DNA of 64,000 bases from Streptomyces sp. NRRL S-340 (lineage in GTDB: Bacteria; Actinomycetota; Actinomycetes; Streptomycetales; Streptomycetaceae), in the NCBI RefSeq assembly GCF_000720185.1, contig NZ_JOIY01000003.1:124001-188000 (forward strand). Direction: 5' to 3'. Every line of letters starts with the position of its first letter. The first letter of the stretch is position 1. Positions 54,814-63,266 of the stretch are shown here, in pieces. The translations under genes and the position numbers were made by a program. The notes beneath the pieces are model-generated. The model was not told where the DNA came from, did not search any database, and was given only the letters and a program-made list of their open reading frames with translations.

Positions 54814-55695
54814 CTATTTGACCGCGCCGGCGGTGAGTCCGGTGACGAGGTAGCGCTGGAGGAGGAGGAATCCGGCGACCACGGGGACGCTGACGACGAG
54901 CGAGGCGGCCATGATCTGGTTCCAGTAGACGTCGTTGAGGGTGGAGTAGCCCTGCAGGCCCACGGCGAGGGTGCGGGTGGCGTCGTTGGTCATGACGGAG
55001 GCGAACAGCACTTCGCCCCACGCGGTCATGAAGGCGTAGACGGCGACGGCGACGATGCCCGGTGTCGCGGCCGGTACGACGACGCGCAGCAGCGCGCGCA
55101 GTGGTCCGCAGCCGTCGACGAGGGCCGCCTCGTCCAGGTCGCGTGGCACCGAGTCGAAGTAGCCGATGAGCATCCAGATGGAGAAGGGCAGGGTGAAGGT
55201 GAGATAGGTGAGGATGAGGCCGCCCCGGGAGCCGAACAGGGCGATGCCGGTGGCGTTGCCGATGTTGACGTAGAGGAGGAAGAGCGGGAGGAGGAAGAGG
55301 ATGCCCGGGAACATCTGGGTGGACAGCACCGTCACGGTGAAGACACGTCTGCCGCGGAAGGAGTAGCGGCTGACCGCGTAGGCGGCGAAGACCGCGATCA
55401 CCACCGAGCCGGCGGTCGCCGCACCGGCCACGATCAGCGAGTTCAGGAAGTACTTCGCGAGCGGGATCGTGGACCAGATGTCGATGTACGGGCGGACGGT
55501 GAGTCCGCTGGGCAGCCAGCGGAACTTCCCCGAGACGTCCTGCAGCGGCTTGAGCGAGCTGGACACCATCACGTAGACGGGCACCAGGACGAACCCGCCG
55601 AGCAGGGTGAGGAAGATCCGCCGGGTCCACAGGAAGGAGCGCGGCGGGGCCATCGGCGAACGGGCCGGCCGGGGCGCCCGGAGGGTGTCAGACAT
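54814..55695 (-). CDS. Carbohydrate ABC transporter permease (CebG-like)
   Basis: Protein of 293 aa with six membrane segments and the MalG-type cytoplasmic EAA motif DLDEAALVDGCGPLRALLRVVVPAA cut as EAALVDGCG. It forms the membrane channel with the permease encoded just upstream. The start overlaps the end of that gene by eight bases. No ATPase gene is present in the operon. In Streptomyces the shared MsiK ATPase, encoded elsewhere, usually energises such importers. Confidence 0.9.
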   Translation of the reverse strand: MSDTLRAPRPARSPMAPPRSFLWTRRIFLTLLGGFVLVPVYVMVSSSLKPLQDVSGKFRWLPSGLTVRPYIDIWSTIPLAKYFLNSLIVAGAATAGSVVIAVFAAYAVSRYSFRGRRVFTVTVLSTQMFPGILFLLPLFLLYVNIGNATGIALFGSRGGLILTYLTFTLPFSIWMLIGYFDSVPRDLDEAALVDGCGPLRALLRVVVPAATPGIVAVAVYAFMTAWGEVLFASVMTNDATRTLAVGLQGYSTLNDVYWNQIMAASLVVSVPVVAGFLLLQRYLVTGLTAGAVK

Positions 55696-56680
55696 CGGCC
55701 GTCTTCCTTCCTCGGGAGGTCAGCAGCAGGTAGACGCCCGTCACCACCAGCAGGAACAGCAGGAGCAGGACGGACATGGCCGATCCGGTGCCGAAGTTCC
55801 AGGTGACGAAGGACGACTGGTAGATGTGGACCGAGACGAGGTCGGCGGCCTCGGGCGCCGACTTGCCGAACAGCACGTACGGTGTGTTGAAGTCGTTGAA
55901 GGTCCACAGGAACAGCACCAGGACCAGCACCTGGTTGACCGGCCGCAGGGACGGCAGGGTGATGCGGCGGATCTGCTGCCACAGTCCGGCACCGTCCAGG
56001 GCGGCCGCCTCGTACAGCTCCTTGGGGATGTTCTGCAGTCCGGCCATGACGATGAGGAAGGCGAACGGCCATCCCTTCCACACGGAGACGGTCAGCAGGG
56101 CGTAGAAGCTGTTGTCGCCGATGAGCCAGAAGGACGGCTTGCCGGTGAGGTGGAGCTGGTCGTGCAGGAGGTGGTTCACCAGGCCGTTGTCGTGCTGGAA
56201 CATGAAGGCCCAGGTGATGACGGCGGCGTAGACGGGCAGCGCGTAGGGGATGAGGAAGACGGTGCGCAGCAGGCCGCGCCCGCGGAAGGTGTCCTGCATG
56301 AGGACGGCGGCCGCGGTGCCGACCGCCCAGCACAGGGCGACGGACAGGAGGGTGAAGCCGACGGTGACGAGGAAGGAGTGCAGCAGTGCTTCGCCGACCG
56401 GGCCGTCGACGTCCACCGACAGCTTGTAGTTGCCGAGGCCGGACCAGGGCGCGGTGCCCCAGTCGCGGATGTAGAACTGGGTGAGTTCCTTGAAGCTCAT
56501 CACGGCGCCGATGACCATCGGCACCAGGTGGACGAGGAGTTCGAGGATCAGCGCGGGCAGCAGTAGCAGGTAGGGCAGGGCGATGCGCTTGATCCGCCCG
56601 GTGCGGCGCGGGCCGTGCGCCGCACCGGGCGGAGCCTCGTGCGCCGGCCGTGTGCCCGTCTCGGGGACAGTGGTCGTCAT
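55688..56680 (-). CDS. Carbohydrate ABC transporter permease (CebF-like)
   Basis: Protein of 330 aa, MalF-like: a cytoplasmic N terminus, six membrane helices and the EAA motif ELYEAAALDGAGLWQQIRRI. It partners the second permease. The start is uncertain. ATG 56680 has no clear ribosome binding site; a GTG at 56698, overlapping the stop codon of the binding-protein gene as GTGA, would add six residues and permit translational coupling. Confidence 0.88.
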   Translation of the reverse strand: MTTTVPETGTRPAHEAPPGAAHGPRRTGRIKRIALPYLLLLPALILELLVHLVPMVIGAVMSFKELTQFYIRDWGTAPWSGLGNYKLSVDVDGPVGEALLHSFLVTVGFTLLSVALCWAVGTAAAVLMQDTFRGRGLLRTVFLIPYALPVYAAVITWAFMFQHDNGLVNHLLHDQLHLTGKPSFWLIGDNSFYALLTVSVWKGWPFAFLIVMAGLQNIPKELYEAAALDGAGLWQQIRRITLPSLRPVNQVLVLVLFLWTFNDFNTPYVLFGKSAPEAADLVSVHIYQSSFVTWNFGTGSAMSVLLLLFLLVVTGVYLLLTSRGRKTADV

Positions 56681-56694
56681 GAGGGTGTCCGTGC

Positions 56695-58011
56695 TCACTT
56701 CGCCGGCATCTGCTGCTGGGCCTTCTGGAGCTTGGCCTTCACCGACTCGGTGGTCACCGGGCGGCCGTCGGCCGCGTCCGCGAACAGTTCCTTGACGGCC
56801 GTGCCGACGGCCGTCTCGAACTGGGACTCGTCGGCCACCTGGGGCAGCGCGGCGGCGCTCGTGGCGAGGGTGCGGCGGAGCACCGCGGTGCCCTGGGAGT
56901 TGAACGCCGGGTCCGCCTGGGCGGACTTGACCGGCGGGATGGAGCCGTAGGCCGTGTTGAGGATCTTCTGCTCCTCGTCGCTCGTCATGAACTTCACGAA
57001 CTGTGCGGCGCCGTCGAGGTTGTGGGTGTTCTTGAAGACGGCCAGGTTGATGCCGGCCACCATCGAGTTGACCTGCGTTCCCGTGCCCGGAGCACCCGAC
57101 TGCACGGGTGCGGGGGCGACAGCCCACTGGGAGTCCTTCATGCCCAGCGACTTGAAGGTGGCGGAGGCGGTCTGCCACAGCACCATCGCCGTCCTGCCCT
57201 TGGCGAAGTCGCTCAGCGACTGGTTCTGCGCGTACTCGGCGTTGCCGGCGGGAATGACCTTGTCCTTCGCCATCAGGTCGACGTACTGCTTGACGGCCGC
57301 GACCGCTCCGTCGCCGGTGAAGTCGGGCTTGCCGTCGGCGGTGAAGAAGTCGGCGCCGTGCTGTTTGGCGAGCACGAAGACCTGGTGGATGTTCTCCGAG
57401 AGGCTGGACCCCTCGGCCCCGATGACCTGCTTGCCCTGGGCCTGGATCTTCTTCCCGTCGGCGGTCAGTTCGGCCCAGGTGGCCGGCGGCTCGGTGATCC
57501 CGGCGTCCGCGAAGATCTTCTTGTTGTAGTAGAGGGCGTACGACATCGAGTACAGCGGGACGGCCGCCGGGTCCTTGCCCGGGACCCCGGTCGAACCGAG
57601 GGCGGAGTCCACGAAGCGGTCCTTGCCGCCGATCTTGGCGAAGTTGGCCGCGTCCCACGGCAGCAGCGCGCCGGTCGCCTGGAGGGAGGCGCTCCAGGTG
57701 TTGCCGATGTTGAGGACGTCGGGTCCCTGCCCGGAGGTGGTCGCGGTCAGGATCCGGTTCAGCAGATCCGACCAGGGCACGACTTCCAGCTTCACCTTGA
57801 TGCCCGTCCGCTTCTCGAACTTGTCGAGTTCGGGCTGCAGGACCTTCTTGTCCACGGAGATGCCGGCACCCTGGTTGGAGGCCCAGTAGGTGAGCGTCTT
57901 GGGCGAGTCGTTGGACCCGCCGCCCGTGGACGAACCGCCTCCGCAGGCCGTGGCCGCGAGGGCGAGAGACAGGGTGACGGCGCCTACGGCCGCGGCTCGG
58001 ATGTTGCGCAT
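56695..58011 (-). CDS. Sugar-binding lipoprotein of an ABC importer (CebE-like)
   Basis: Family 1 extracellular solute-binding protein of 438 aa. The lipoprotein signal ends in the lipobox LAATAC with a GGGSS spacer after the Cys. The fold shows LTYWASNQGAG, VKLEVVPWSDLLNRILTATT, GQGPDVLNIGNTWSASLQAT and WAVAPAPVQ. The VLNIGNTWSASLQATGALLPW region resembles CebE-type proteins that bind cello-oligosaccharides, but laminari-oligosaccharides are equally plausible given the GH55 enzyme encoded nearby. It leads the operon with both permeases and the GH1 enzyme. A candidate promoter and a LacI-like site lie upstream. Confidence 0.88.
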   Translation of the reverse strand: MRNIRAAAVGAVTLSLALAATACGGGSSTGGGSNDSPKTLTYWASNQGAGISVDKKVLQPELDKFEKRTGIKVKLEVVPWSDLLNRILTATTSGQGPDVLNIGNTWSASLQATGALLPWDAANFAKIGGKDRFVDSALGSTGVPGKDPAAVPLYSMSYALYYNKKIFADAGITEPPATWAELTADGKKIQAQGKQVIGAEGSSLSENIHQVFVLAKQHGADFFTADGKPDFTGDGAVAAVKQYVDLMAKDKVIPAGNAEYAQNQSLSDFAKGRTAMVLWQTASATFKSLGMKDSQWAVAPAPVQSGAPGTGTQVNSMVAGINLAVFKNTHNLDGAAQFVKFMTSDEEQKILNTAYGSIPPVKSAQADPAFNSQGTAVLRRTLATSAAALPQVADESQFETAVGTAVKELFADAADGRPVTTESVKAKLQKAQQQMPAK

Positions 58012-58066
58012 GGCTCCTGGTGTCCCTTTCCGGGAGTTGACAGCCGTGGACCACCTCGAAAACGCC

Positions 58067-58077
58067 GGGAGCGTTCG
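58067..58077. promoter_or_regulatory. Possible LacI-type operator in the importer leader
   Basis: GGGAGCGTTCG resembles the GGAGAGCGCTCTCC palindrome with its right half degenerate. It lies about 17-27 bases downstream of the predicted transcription start of the importer operon, a usual repressor position. Confidence 0.4.
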
Positions 58078-58100
58078 ACTTCTGAAGGGGCGGGCGGCTT

Positions 58101-58128
58101 AATTTAGAATGTGAGTTAAGCCTCGCAA
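58101..58128 (-). promoter_or_regulatory. Candidate promoter of the sugar importer operon
   Basis: On the minus strand TTGCGA (58128-58123) and TAAATT (58106-58101) are 16 bases apart in an unusually AT-rich patch. A GCTTAA/TTAAGC inverted repeat at 58097-58121 overlaps the -10 and spacer and could be a second regulator site. Confidence 0.5.
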
Positions 58129-58252
58129 GAAGAAGGCGTCAAGAGGTTCGACCAGGGACCTTGCGCGACCGGCCGGCGAACCTGGGGACCAGGCGGCGGG
58201 GCACGGGGACTGCACGGTCCATGACCTGCGGCGCAAGAGCCCGGACGGCGTT

Positions 58253-58272
58253 TCGCAACAGTTGTGTTGCGA
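58253..58272. promoter_or_regulatory. Inverted repeat, possible operator
   Basis: TCGCAACA at 58253-58260 and TGTTGCGA at 58265-58272 with four bases between form a perfect 8-bp palindrome. It stands in the divergent intergenic region. The binder is unknown. Confidence 0.45.
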
Positions 58273-58455
58273 CGCGTCGAGGGGCGGGCCGGGCCTCGAC
58301 GGCGAGCCGGTGCTCGTCGGTCCGCCCGTGAGCCGATGCCGAGGATGCCGGCGACGATGTCGTGCGCTCCCGGCTCCGCAGCGGTGAACACCGTGAGGGG
58401 TGCGGCGAGTCGAATGCGCTCGACGCGGCGCGGCCCCGGTCAGGACAATGGGCGT

Positions 58456-58815
58456 ATGACCCTCCTTGTGCACACCTTCGTGTACGACGCCGACGGCGGC
58501 CACCACTTCCTGGACGACCCGGAGCACGGCGACACCCTGGCGGGTTTCGAGAGCACCCGCGCCGGGCTGTGGGGGTCCGAGGCCTTCCGGAGCCTGGGAT
58601 CCCGCTTCTTCCCTCGGCTCGACGGCGACAACCTCTGTGTGGAGCGGGAGGAGATCGACGACTTTCTGGCGGAGTGCGAGGCGATCCGTCCGCACCTCGC
58701 CCACCTCGCCGTACAGACGGGTCACGACACCGGCTACGTCACCAAGCGCTTCGACAACATCGTCGCCGCGGCGTTGCGCGCCAAGGCCGAAGGCGGCGGG
58801 ATCCTCGTCTGGTGA
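58456..58815 (+). CDS. Unknown 119-aa protein
   Basis: A soluble, acidic protein without a recognised domain. It starts LLVHTFVYDADGGHHFLDDP and has a predicted alpha/beta pattern ending AAALRAKAEGGGILVW. It lies between the LacI gene and the importer operon but on the opposite strand. The ATG has only a weak AGGA element about ten bases upstream. A small actinobacterial family is likely; function unknown. Confidence 0.65.
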   Translation: MTLLVHTFVYDADGGHHFLDDPEHGDTLAGFESTRAGLWGSEAFRSLGSRFFPRLDGDNLCVEREEIDDFLAECEAIRPHLAHLAVQTGHDTGYVTKRFDNIVAAALRAKAEGGGILVW

Positions 58816-58856
58816 CCACGGACCGGACGATCCGCGATCTCCGCCGGCGGTTCAGC

Positions 58857-59918
58857 TCATGCCGAGGAGGGACGTGGTCGCGTGGTGTCCCGCACGACCA
58901 GTTCGGGGTCGAAGACCACGGACGTGGGTTCGATCCGCTCCTTGCGGATGTGTTCGTCCAGGAGCCGGGCCATCTCCGCCGCCATCCGCTCGACCGGCTG
59001 GCGGACGGTGGTCAGGGGCGGCACGCAGGACAGGGCGATCCCGGAGTCGTCGAAACCGATCACCGCGACGTCGTCGGGCACCCGTCTGCCGCGCTCGCGG
59101 AGCGATCGGCACACGCCCTGGGCCATCAGGTCGTTGGCCGCGAACACCCCGTCGACCTCCGGGTGTCCGGCGAGCAGCCGCTCCGCGGCCGCGATCCCGC
59201 TGCCGAGGGTGAAGCCGCCTTCGGCGACGGGCACGTGCGGAAGTCCGTGCGCGGCCATCGTGTCGCGGAAGCCGGCGAGCCGTTCCCGGCTCGCGGACAC
59301 GGCGAGCGGTCCGGCCACGGTGGCCGGCCGGCGGCAGCCGCTCGCCAGGAGGTGCTCCGCCGCGAGCCGGCCGCCGTGCCGGTGGTCCAGGTCCACGTAA
59401 CTCAGCGGGAGGAGGCGTGCCGGGCGGGCGAACAGCACGGCGGGCAGCCCTGCCCCGGCCAGGAGCGCGGGCAGCGGGTCGTCGGCGTGGGTGGAGACGA
59501 CGAGCGCGCCGTCGGCGCGGCCCTGGCGCAGACAGGTGAGCACCTCGCGCCGGTCCTCGGCGGACTCGGCGAACATGAGGACGGGGTGCATGGAGCGGGG
59601 GCGCAGGAAGCCGACGACGCCGGCGACCACCCGTCCGAAGAACGGGTCCGCGAAGACCCGGGCCACGAAGGCGTCCTGGCCGCCCTCCGGAGGGCCGCCC
59701 GCTCCGGAGACGACGAGCGCGATGGTCTCGGCGCGCCGGGTCACCAGCGCCCGGGCGGCCCGGTTGGGGGCGTAGCCGGTCCGCTCGATGGCCCGGTTCA
59801 CCAGCTCCTGGATCGCGGGGTCCACATTGCGGACGCCGTTGACGACCCGGGAGACGGTCGCCCGGGAGACACCCGCTTCCCGGGCGACATCCTCCAAGGT
59901 CGGGGCCTGATCGCTCAT
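58857..59918 (-). CDS. LacI-family transcriptional regulator of the carbohydrate locus
   Basis: Protein of 353 aa. The N-terminal HTH is TLEDVAREAGVSRATVSRVV with the hinge helix ALVTRR region after it. The periplasmic-binding-like effector domain shows GVFAANDLMAQGV and VAVIGFDDSGIA. It is encoded upstream of the importer operon in the same direction, like cebR before cebEFG-bglC. The operator-like palindromes nearby (46545-46558, 58067-58077, 59955-59965) have an AGCGCT-type centre but differ from the exact CebR box, so its effector may be a beta-1,3- rather than beta-1,4-glucooligosaccharide. Confidence 0.9.
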   Translation of the reverse strand: MSDQAPTLEDVAREAGVSRATVSRVVNGVRNVDPAIQELVNRAIERTGYAPNRAARALVTRRAETIALVVSGAGGPPEGGQDAFVARVFADPFFGRVVAGVVGFLRPRSMHPVLMFAESAEDRREVLTCLRQGRADGALVVSTHADDPLPALLAGAGLPAVLFARPARLLPLSYVDLDHRHGGRLAAEHLLASGCRRPATVAGPLAVSASRERLAGFRDTMAAHGLPHVPVAEGGFTLGSGIAAAERLLAGHPEVDGVFAANDLMAQGVCRSLRERGRRVPDDVAVIGFDDSGIALSCVPPLTTVRQPVERMAAEMARLLDEHIRKERIEPTSVVFDPELVVRDTTRPRPSSA

Positions 59919-59954
59919 GCCCGCACCCTAACGGCCCACCGGAAACACCGTACA

Positions 59955-59965
59955 GAAGCGCTCTC
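59955..59965. promoter_or_regulatory. Possible autoregulatory LacI operator
   Basis: GAAGCGCTCTC, 37 bases upstream of the LacI start codon, matches the right half and centre of the GGAGAGCGCTCTCC palindrome. The left half is degenerate. Confidence 0.35.
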
Positions 59966-60136
59966 GCGCCTCCTGCCGGCCGCGGTCGTCACTGTCCCGG
60001 CCGGCGTGCCTCGGCCACCGGGACGGCCGCCGCACGCGCCGCGAGCCAGGTGCACTGCACCCGACGGACCGGTGTCCCACGGGTGCCGTCCACCGGGTGC
60101 CCGTCCGCAGGGTGGACACCGCCCCGCGGGCGCGGG

Positions 60137-61648
60137 TCAGCGGCGGCTGGAGACCCCGTAGTACTGGAGGTCCTGCACGGTGACCGTGCGCCGTGCCGGG
60201 TAGCGGGTGGTGACCTCGGTGACGGTGGTGTCCCCGCGTCGGACCACGGCCTTGGTGCGGCCGGGGCTCAGTTCCAGGTACCGGGCGTGTACGCCGGCGG
60301 GCGCACGGTAGGTGTGCGGCACGGTGCCGGCCTGCGCGAGGACCGTGGCGGGCGCGGTCAGGAAGGTGAGGACCTCCACCTGGTCGCGCGGGGCCGCGGT
60401 TCCGGGGCGGGGGCGCATCAGCCGGGGCTGGAGCGGGGCGCTGCGGGTGTCCGTGAACTGGACGCGCGAGGTGACGTACACCGTGTCGCGGACGATGCGC
60501 GGCCAGGCCCCGGTCTTGAAGCGGGTCAGGTAGTAGGAGGAGATGTCCAGGTAGGTGTGGCCGTTGTGCAGCGAGGGGGCGAACTGGCTGCCCTCCGAGT
60601 AGTCGTTCCAGGTGGTGAGCTGCACCCAGTCCGCACCGTCGCTGATCGCGTGGTTCCAGGTCGACCGGAGGGTGGCGGTGTTGCCCGCCTCGTCGTAGAC
60701 GCCCTGGTTGGGCCGGGCGTCCTGCACGGAGACGGCCTGCATCCACTTCTTGCCCAGGGCGTGGGCGAGCCGGACGTCCCCGGGGACGTCCCCCTGGCGG
60801 GTGTAGCTGCGGTTGCCCCAGGAGGAGAAGGCGTAGCTGATCGGGGCGAACCGCTCGGCGTTGGCGCGGAAGTCCAGGAAGACCGGGACCAGGGCGGTGC
60901 GGATGCCGTGGTCGCGCAGCCGCGCGGTGACCTGGCTCCACCAGGCGGGGTCCTGCGCCTCGGCCTTGAAGGGGGAGACCACCAGGCGTCCGTCGGCCAG
61001 CCGGTGGGCGGCCGGGGACGCGGCGAGCCGGGCCAGCGCGTCGGCCAGGGTCCGGGGGTCGGTGTGCAGGGAGGTCATGTCCGGCATCAGCACGATCCGG
61101 AAGCCGGGGTCGACGCGGTGCGCCGCGCGCAGCAGCAGGTCGACGCGCTGCCGGTTGGGGCCGGCCAGGGAGAGGAGGTCGACGGTGAAGCCGTCGAGGC
61201 CGGCGTCCCGTGCGGTCCTCACCTCCTTCTCCAGATCGGCGAGTTGCCAGTCGCCCGGGGACCGCGGGACGGGCAGGGGCCGGTCACGCAGCAGTCCGCC
61301 GTAGGCCGCGTGCCTGCCCTGTTCGCCCTGGGGCGTGAGGTAGTTGCGTGCGTAGTAGTCGTGCGCGGCGGGCTGGTTGTCCAGGGAGAGCGGGTACGGC
61401 GGGAAGTAGTGCGCGAAGACCAGGTGCGGGCCGGCGCGCAGCACCTGGGCGGCCGGCAGGTCGAAGGGGAGCGCCGTGGTGTCCGCGCGGTCGGCACGGG
61501 ACGCGGTGCCGCTCCGGTCGAGGGCCAGGCCGGTGCCGGCGATCACGCCGATGAGCAGCAGGCCGGCCAGCACACCGAACAGGGTGCGCCGCCTGCGGCG
61601 CGTGGGCCTGCGGTGCGGGTGCGCGGGACGAGCGGGGTGGTCCGTCAT
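60137..61648 (-). CDS. GH71-like alpha-1,3-glucanase (membrane-anchored or secreted)
   Basis: Protein of 503 aa. An Arg-rich start is followed by one hydrophobic segment (TLFGVLAGLLLIGVIAGTGL, about residues 23-42) that is either a signal anchor or an uncleaved signal. The catalytic part shows LVFAHYFPPYPLSLDN, YYARNYLTPQGEQGRHAAYG, GLDGFTVDLLSLAGPN, FRIVLMPDMTS and VQLTTWNDYSEGS, in line with GH71, whose fungal members cut alpha-1,3-glucan. The C-terminal 120 residues are a beta-rich accessory domain. GGAGG lies six bases before the ATG. It fits the neighbouring beta-glucan enzymes in a fungal-wall theme. An endogenous polysaccharide role, next to LCP and sugar transferase genes, is the alternative. 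Confidence 0.78.
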   Translation of the reverse strand: MTDHPARPAHPHRRPTRRRRRTLFGVLAGLLLIGVIAGTGLALDRSGTASRADRADTTALPFDLPAAQVLRAGPHLVFAHYFPPYPLSLDNQPAAHDYYARNYLTPQGEQGRHAAYGGLLRDRPLPVPRSPGDWQLADLEKEVRTARDAGLDGFTVDLLSLAGPNRQRVDLLLRAAHRVDPGFRIVLMPDMTSLHTDPRTLADALARLAASPAAHRLADGRLVVSPFKAEAQDPAWWSQVTARLRDHGIRTALVPVFLDFRANAERFAPISYAFSSWGNRSYTRQGDVPGDVRLAHALGKKWMQAVSVQDARPNQGVYDEAGNTATLRSTWNHAISDGADWVQLTTWNDYSEGSQFAPSLHNGHTYLDISSYYLTRFKTGAWPRIVRDTVYVTSRVQFTDTRSAPLQPRLMRPRPGTAAPRDQVEVLTFLTAPATVLAQAGTVPHTYRAPAGVHARYLELSPGRTKAVVRRGDTTVTEVTTRYPARRTVTVQDLQYYGVSSRR

Positions 61649-61730
61649 GGGTTTCCTCCGCGGACGCCGGTGGGCAGCCGCTGCGAACTCTAGTGCAGGC
61701 GCGGTCGGTTGTCCGGTGAACGGGCCCCGC

Positions 61731-61793
61731 GGGGACGTGCCGCCCGCCCTCGGGGACGTGCGGCCCTCTCGTGGGGACGTGCCGCCCGGTCGC
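61731..61793. repeat. Three imperfect 21-bp tandem repeats
   Basis: GGGGACGTGC starts at 61731, 61752 and 61773, each followed by a variable CGCCC-rich half. The exact 21-bp spacing, two helical turns, lies between the GH71-like and LCP genes and 83 bases upstream of the GH71-like start. Confidence 0.8.
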
Positions 61794-61803
61794 GGCGGGC
61801 CGG

Positions 61804-62979
61804 TCAGGGTGTCGTACCGCCCAGCACGTCGGCGTCGTGCGACTGGAGGTAGAGGTCGAGGGCGTCGTCCCGCATGGCCTGCCACAGCTCGGTGCCCGCA
61901 CGCGGGTCCAGGAGGACCACGGACTGGCCGGAGATCATGCCGGTGCCCTTGGCGGGGGCGTTCATGAACACCATGTCCCCGGGGCGGACCTTCTTGTTGT
62001 CCCACAGCAGGGCGCGCAGGTCGCCGTCGCCGAGCCGGTCGTCGACGCTCACGGCGGCGGTGAGGTCGTCCAGCACCCCGGCCGCCTTGAGGGGGTTGGA
62101 GAAGGTCGAGGGGCGCATCACCTTGGCCATCAGCGTCCGCAGGAAGTACTGCTGCCGGTGGGTGCGGTCGAAGTCGCCGCGCGGGAGGTGGTGGCGTTCC
62201 CGGACGTAGACCAGGGCCTGGGTGCCGTTCATGTGGCGGCGGACGCCGTCCACGACGAGGTCCACCCCGCCGACGGAGTCGGTGAGTTTCTTGAAGCCGT
62301 CCCAGTCGATGACGGCGAGGTGGTCGACGCGCACCTTGGTCAGCCGCTGTACCGTGTCGATGAGCAGCGGCGGTCCGCCCCAGGAGAAGGCGGCGTTGAG
62401 CTTCGCCCTGCCGTGCCCGGGGATGTCCACCCAGGCGTCCCGGGGCAGGGAGACGACGTACGCGCCCGAGTGGTCGGCCGGGAGGTGGACCAGCATCATG
62501 GTGTCGCTGCGCTGGGCGCCGTACTTCCATTCGGGGGCCTCGGCGTCCCGTCCGGTGGTCGGCAGGTCGGAGCGGCTGTCGACGCCGACGAGGAGGAAGG
62601 TCTGTCCCCCGGCGGAGGGTGCCGGCTGCGCCGCCGCCGGGACGTTCGTCGGGAAGGCGCCGGAGACGCGGTCGACCTTCCCGGTGTAGTGGTCGACGGC
62701 CCACCAGACGACACCGCCCGCCATGAGCAGGCCGACGGTGAACAGGGCGAGCGCCCCGAGGAGTACGCGGCGTGCCCGGCTCCTGCGGCGCTCCGGCCGC
62801 GCCCGTGTGGTGCGGGACGCGTCCTCGTCCGGCCGCGTGGGGCCGGCCGGGGATTGCCGGGGTCCTGCTCCCTGCCGGGGGACGCCGGCCGGTGAACCGG
62901 CTCCGCCCGCTCCTTCGTCCGCCTCCGCCATGACGTCCCGGCCCGCCGGTCCGCCACCGGCCGTGCTGAAGTCCCCCAC
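61804..62979 (-). CDS. LytR-CpsA-Psr (LCP) family protein
   Basis: Protein of 391 aa. A disordered Gly/Pro/Ala-rich cytoplasmic stretch of about 65 residues, one membrane helix (VLLGALALFTVGLLMAGGVV) and an extracellular LCP domain. The domain shows TFLLVGVDSRSD, RSDTMMLVHL, VVSLPRDAWVDIPGHGRAKL, LNAAFSWGGP and YVRERHHLPRGDFDRTHRQQ, with the conserved Arg and Asp residues that bind the polyprenyl pyrophosphate substrate. LCP enzymes move glycopolymers from lipid carriers to peptidoglycan. The GTG at 62979 (GGGGGTG upstream) was chosen; an ATG at MAEADEG is an alternative. It is divergent from the sugar transferase gene. Confidence 0.9.
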   Translation of the reverse strand: MGDFSTAGGGPAGRDVMAEADEGAGGAGSPAGVPRQGAGPRQSPAGPTRPDEDASRTTRARPERRRSRARRVLLGALALFTVGLLMAGGVVWWAVDHYTGKVDRVSGAFPTNVPAAAQPAPSAGGQTFLLVGVDSRSDLPTTGRDAEAPEWKYGAQRSDTMMLVHLPADHSGAYVVSLPRDAWVDIPGHGRAKLNAAFSWGGPPLLIDTVQRLTKVRVDHLAVIDWDGFKKLTDSVGGVDLVVDGVRRHMNGTQALVYVRERHHLPRGDFDRTHRQQYFLRTLMAKVMRPSTFSNPLKAAGVLDDLTAAVSVDDRLGDGDLRALLWDNKKVRPGDMVFMNAPAKGTGMISGQSVVLLDPRAGTELWQAMRDDALDLYLQSHDADVLGGTTP

Positions 62980-63266
62980 CGCGCACCCCCACGATCGATC
63001 CGGCGCGGCCCCTTCCGCACCGGGGCGCTCACTGTAGCCAGCGTGTTCGACGTCCGTGCCGTTTTCCGCAGGACCGTGACGGGAGGTGGTCAACCGGCGT
63101 GCTCCGCAGGGGATTTCGCCCGGCGCGGCACTTCTCGGTGACGTTCACGTAAACCCTCCCGTCGTGCACAAGTTTGCCGTACTGTTCACCATCGCGCCGC
63201 ATGTTCGACGGACGAACGTTCGCGACATCCGACGCGTCATGCCGCAGAACGTGCCTGGGGGGGTAC

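Larger units (their letters stand above)
58012..58455. other. Regulatory region between the importer operon and a small plus-strand gene
   Basis: 444 bases. It contains an AT-rich importer promoter with a palindrome, a LacI-like site in the leader and a separate inverted repeat at 58253-58272. No gene was recognised. Confidence 0.6.

Noticed and set aside
58857..59918. Naming the LacI gene cebR
   Set aside because: Position matches cebR, but the nearby palindromes differ from the exact CebR box and the neighbouring enzyme genes suggest beta-1,3-glucan, so the symbol was withheld.
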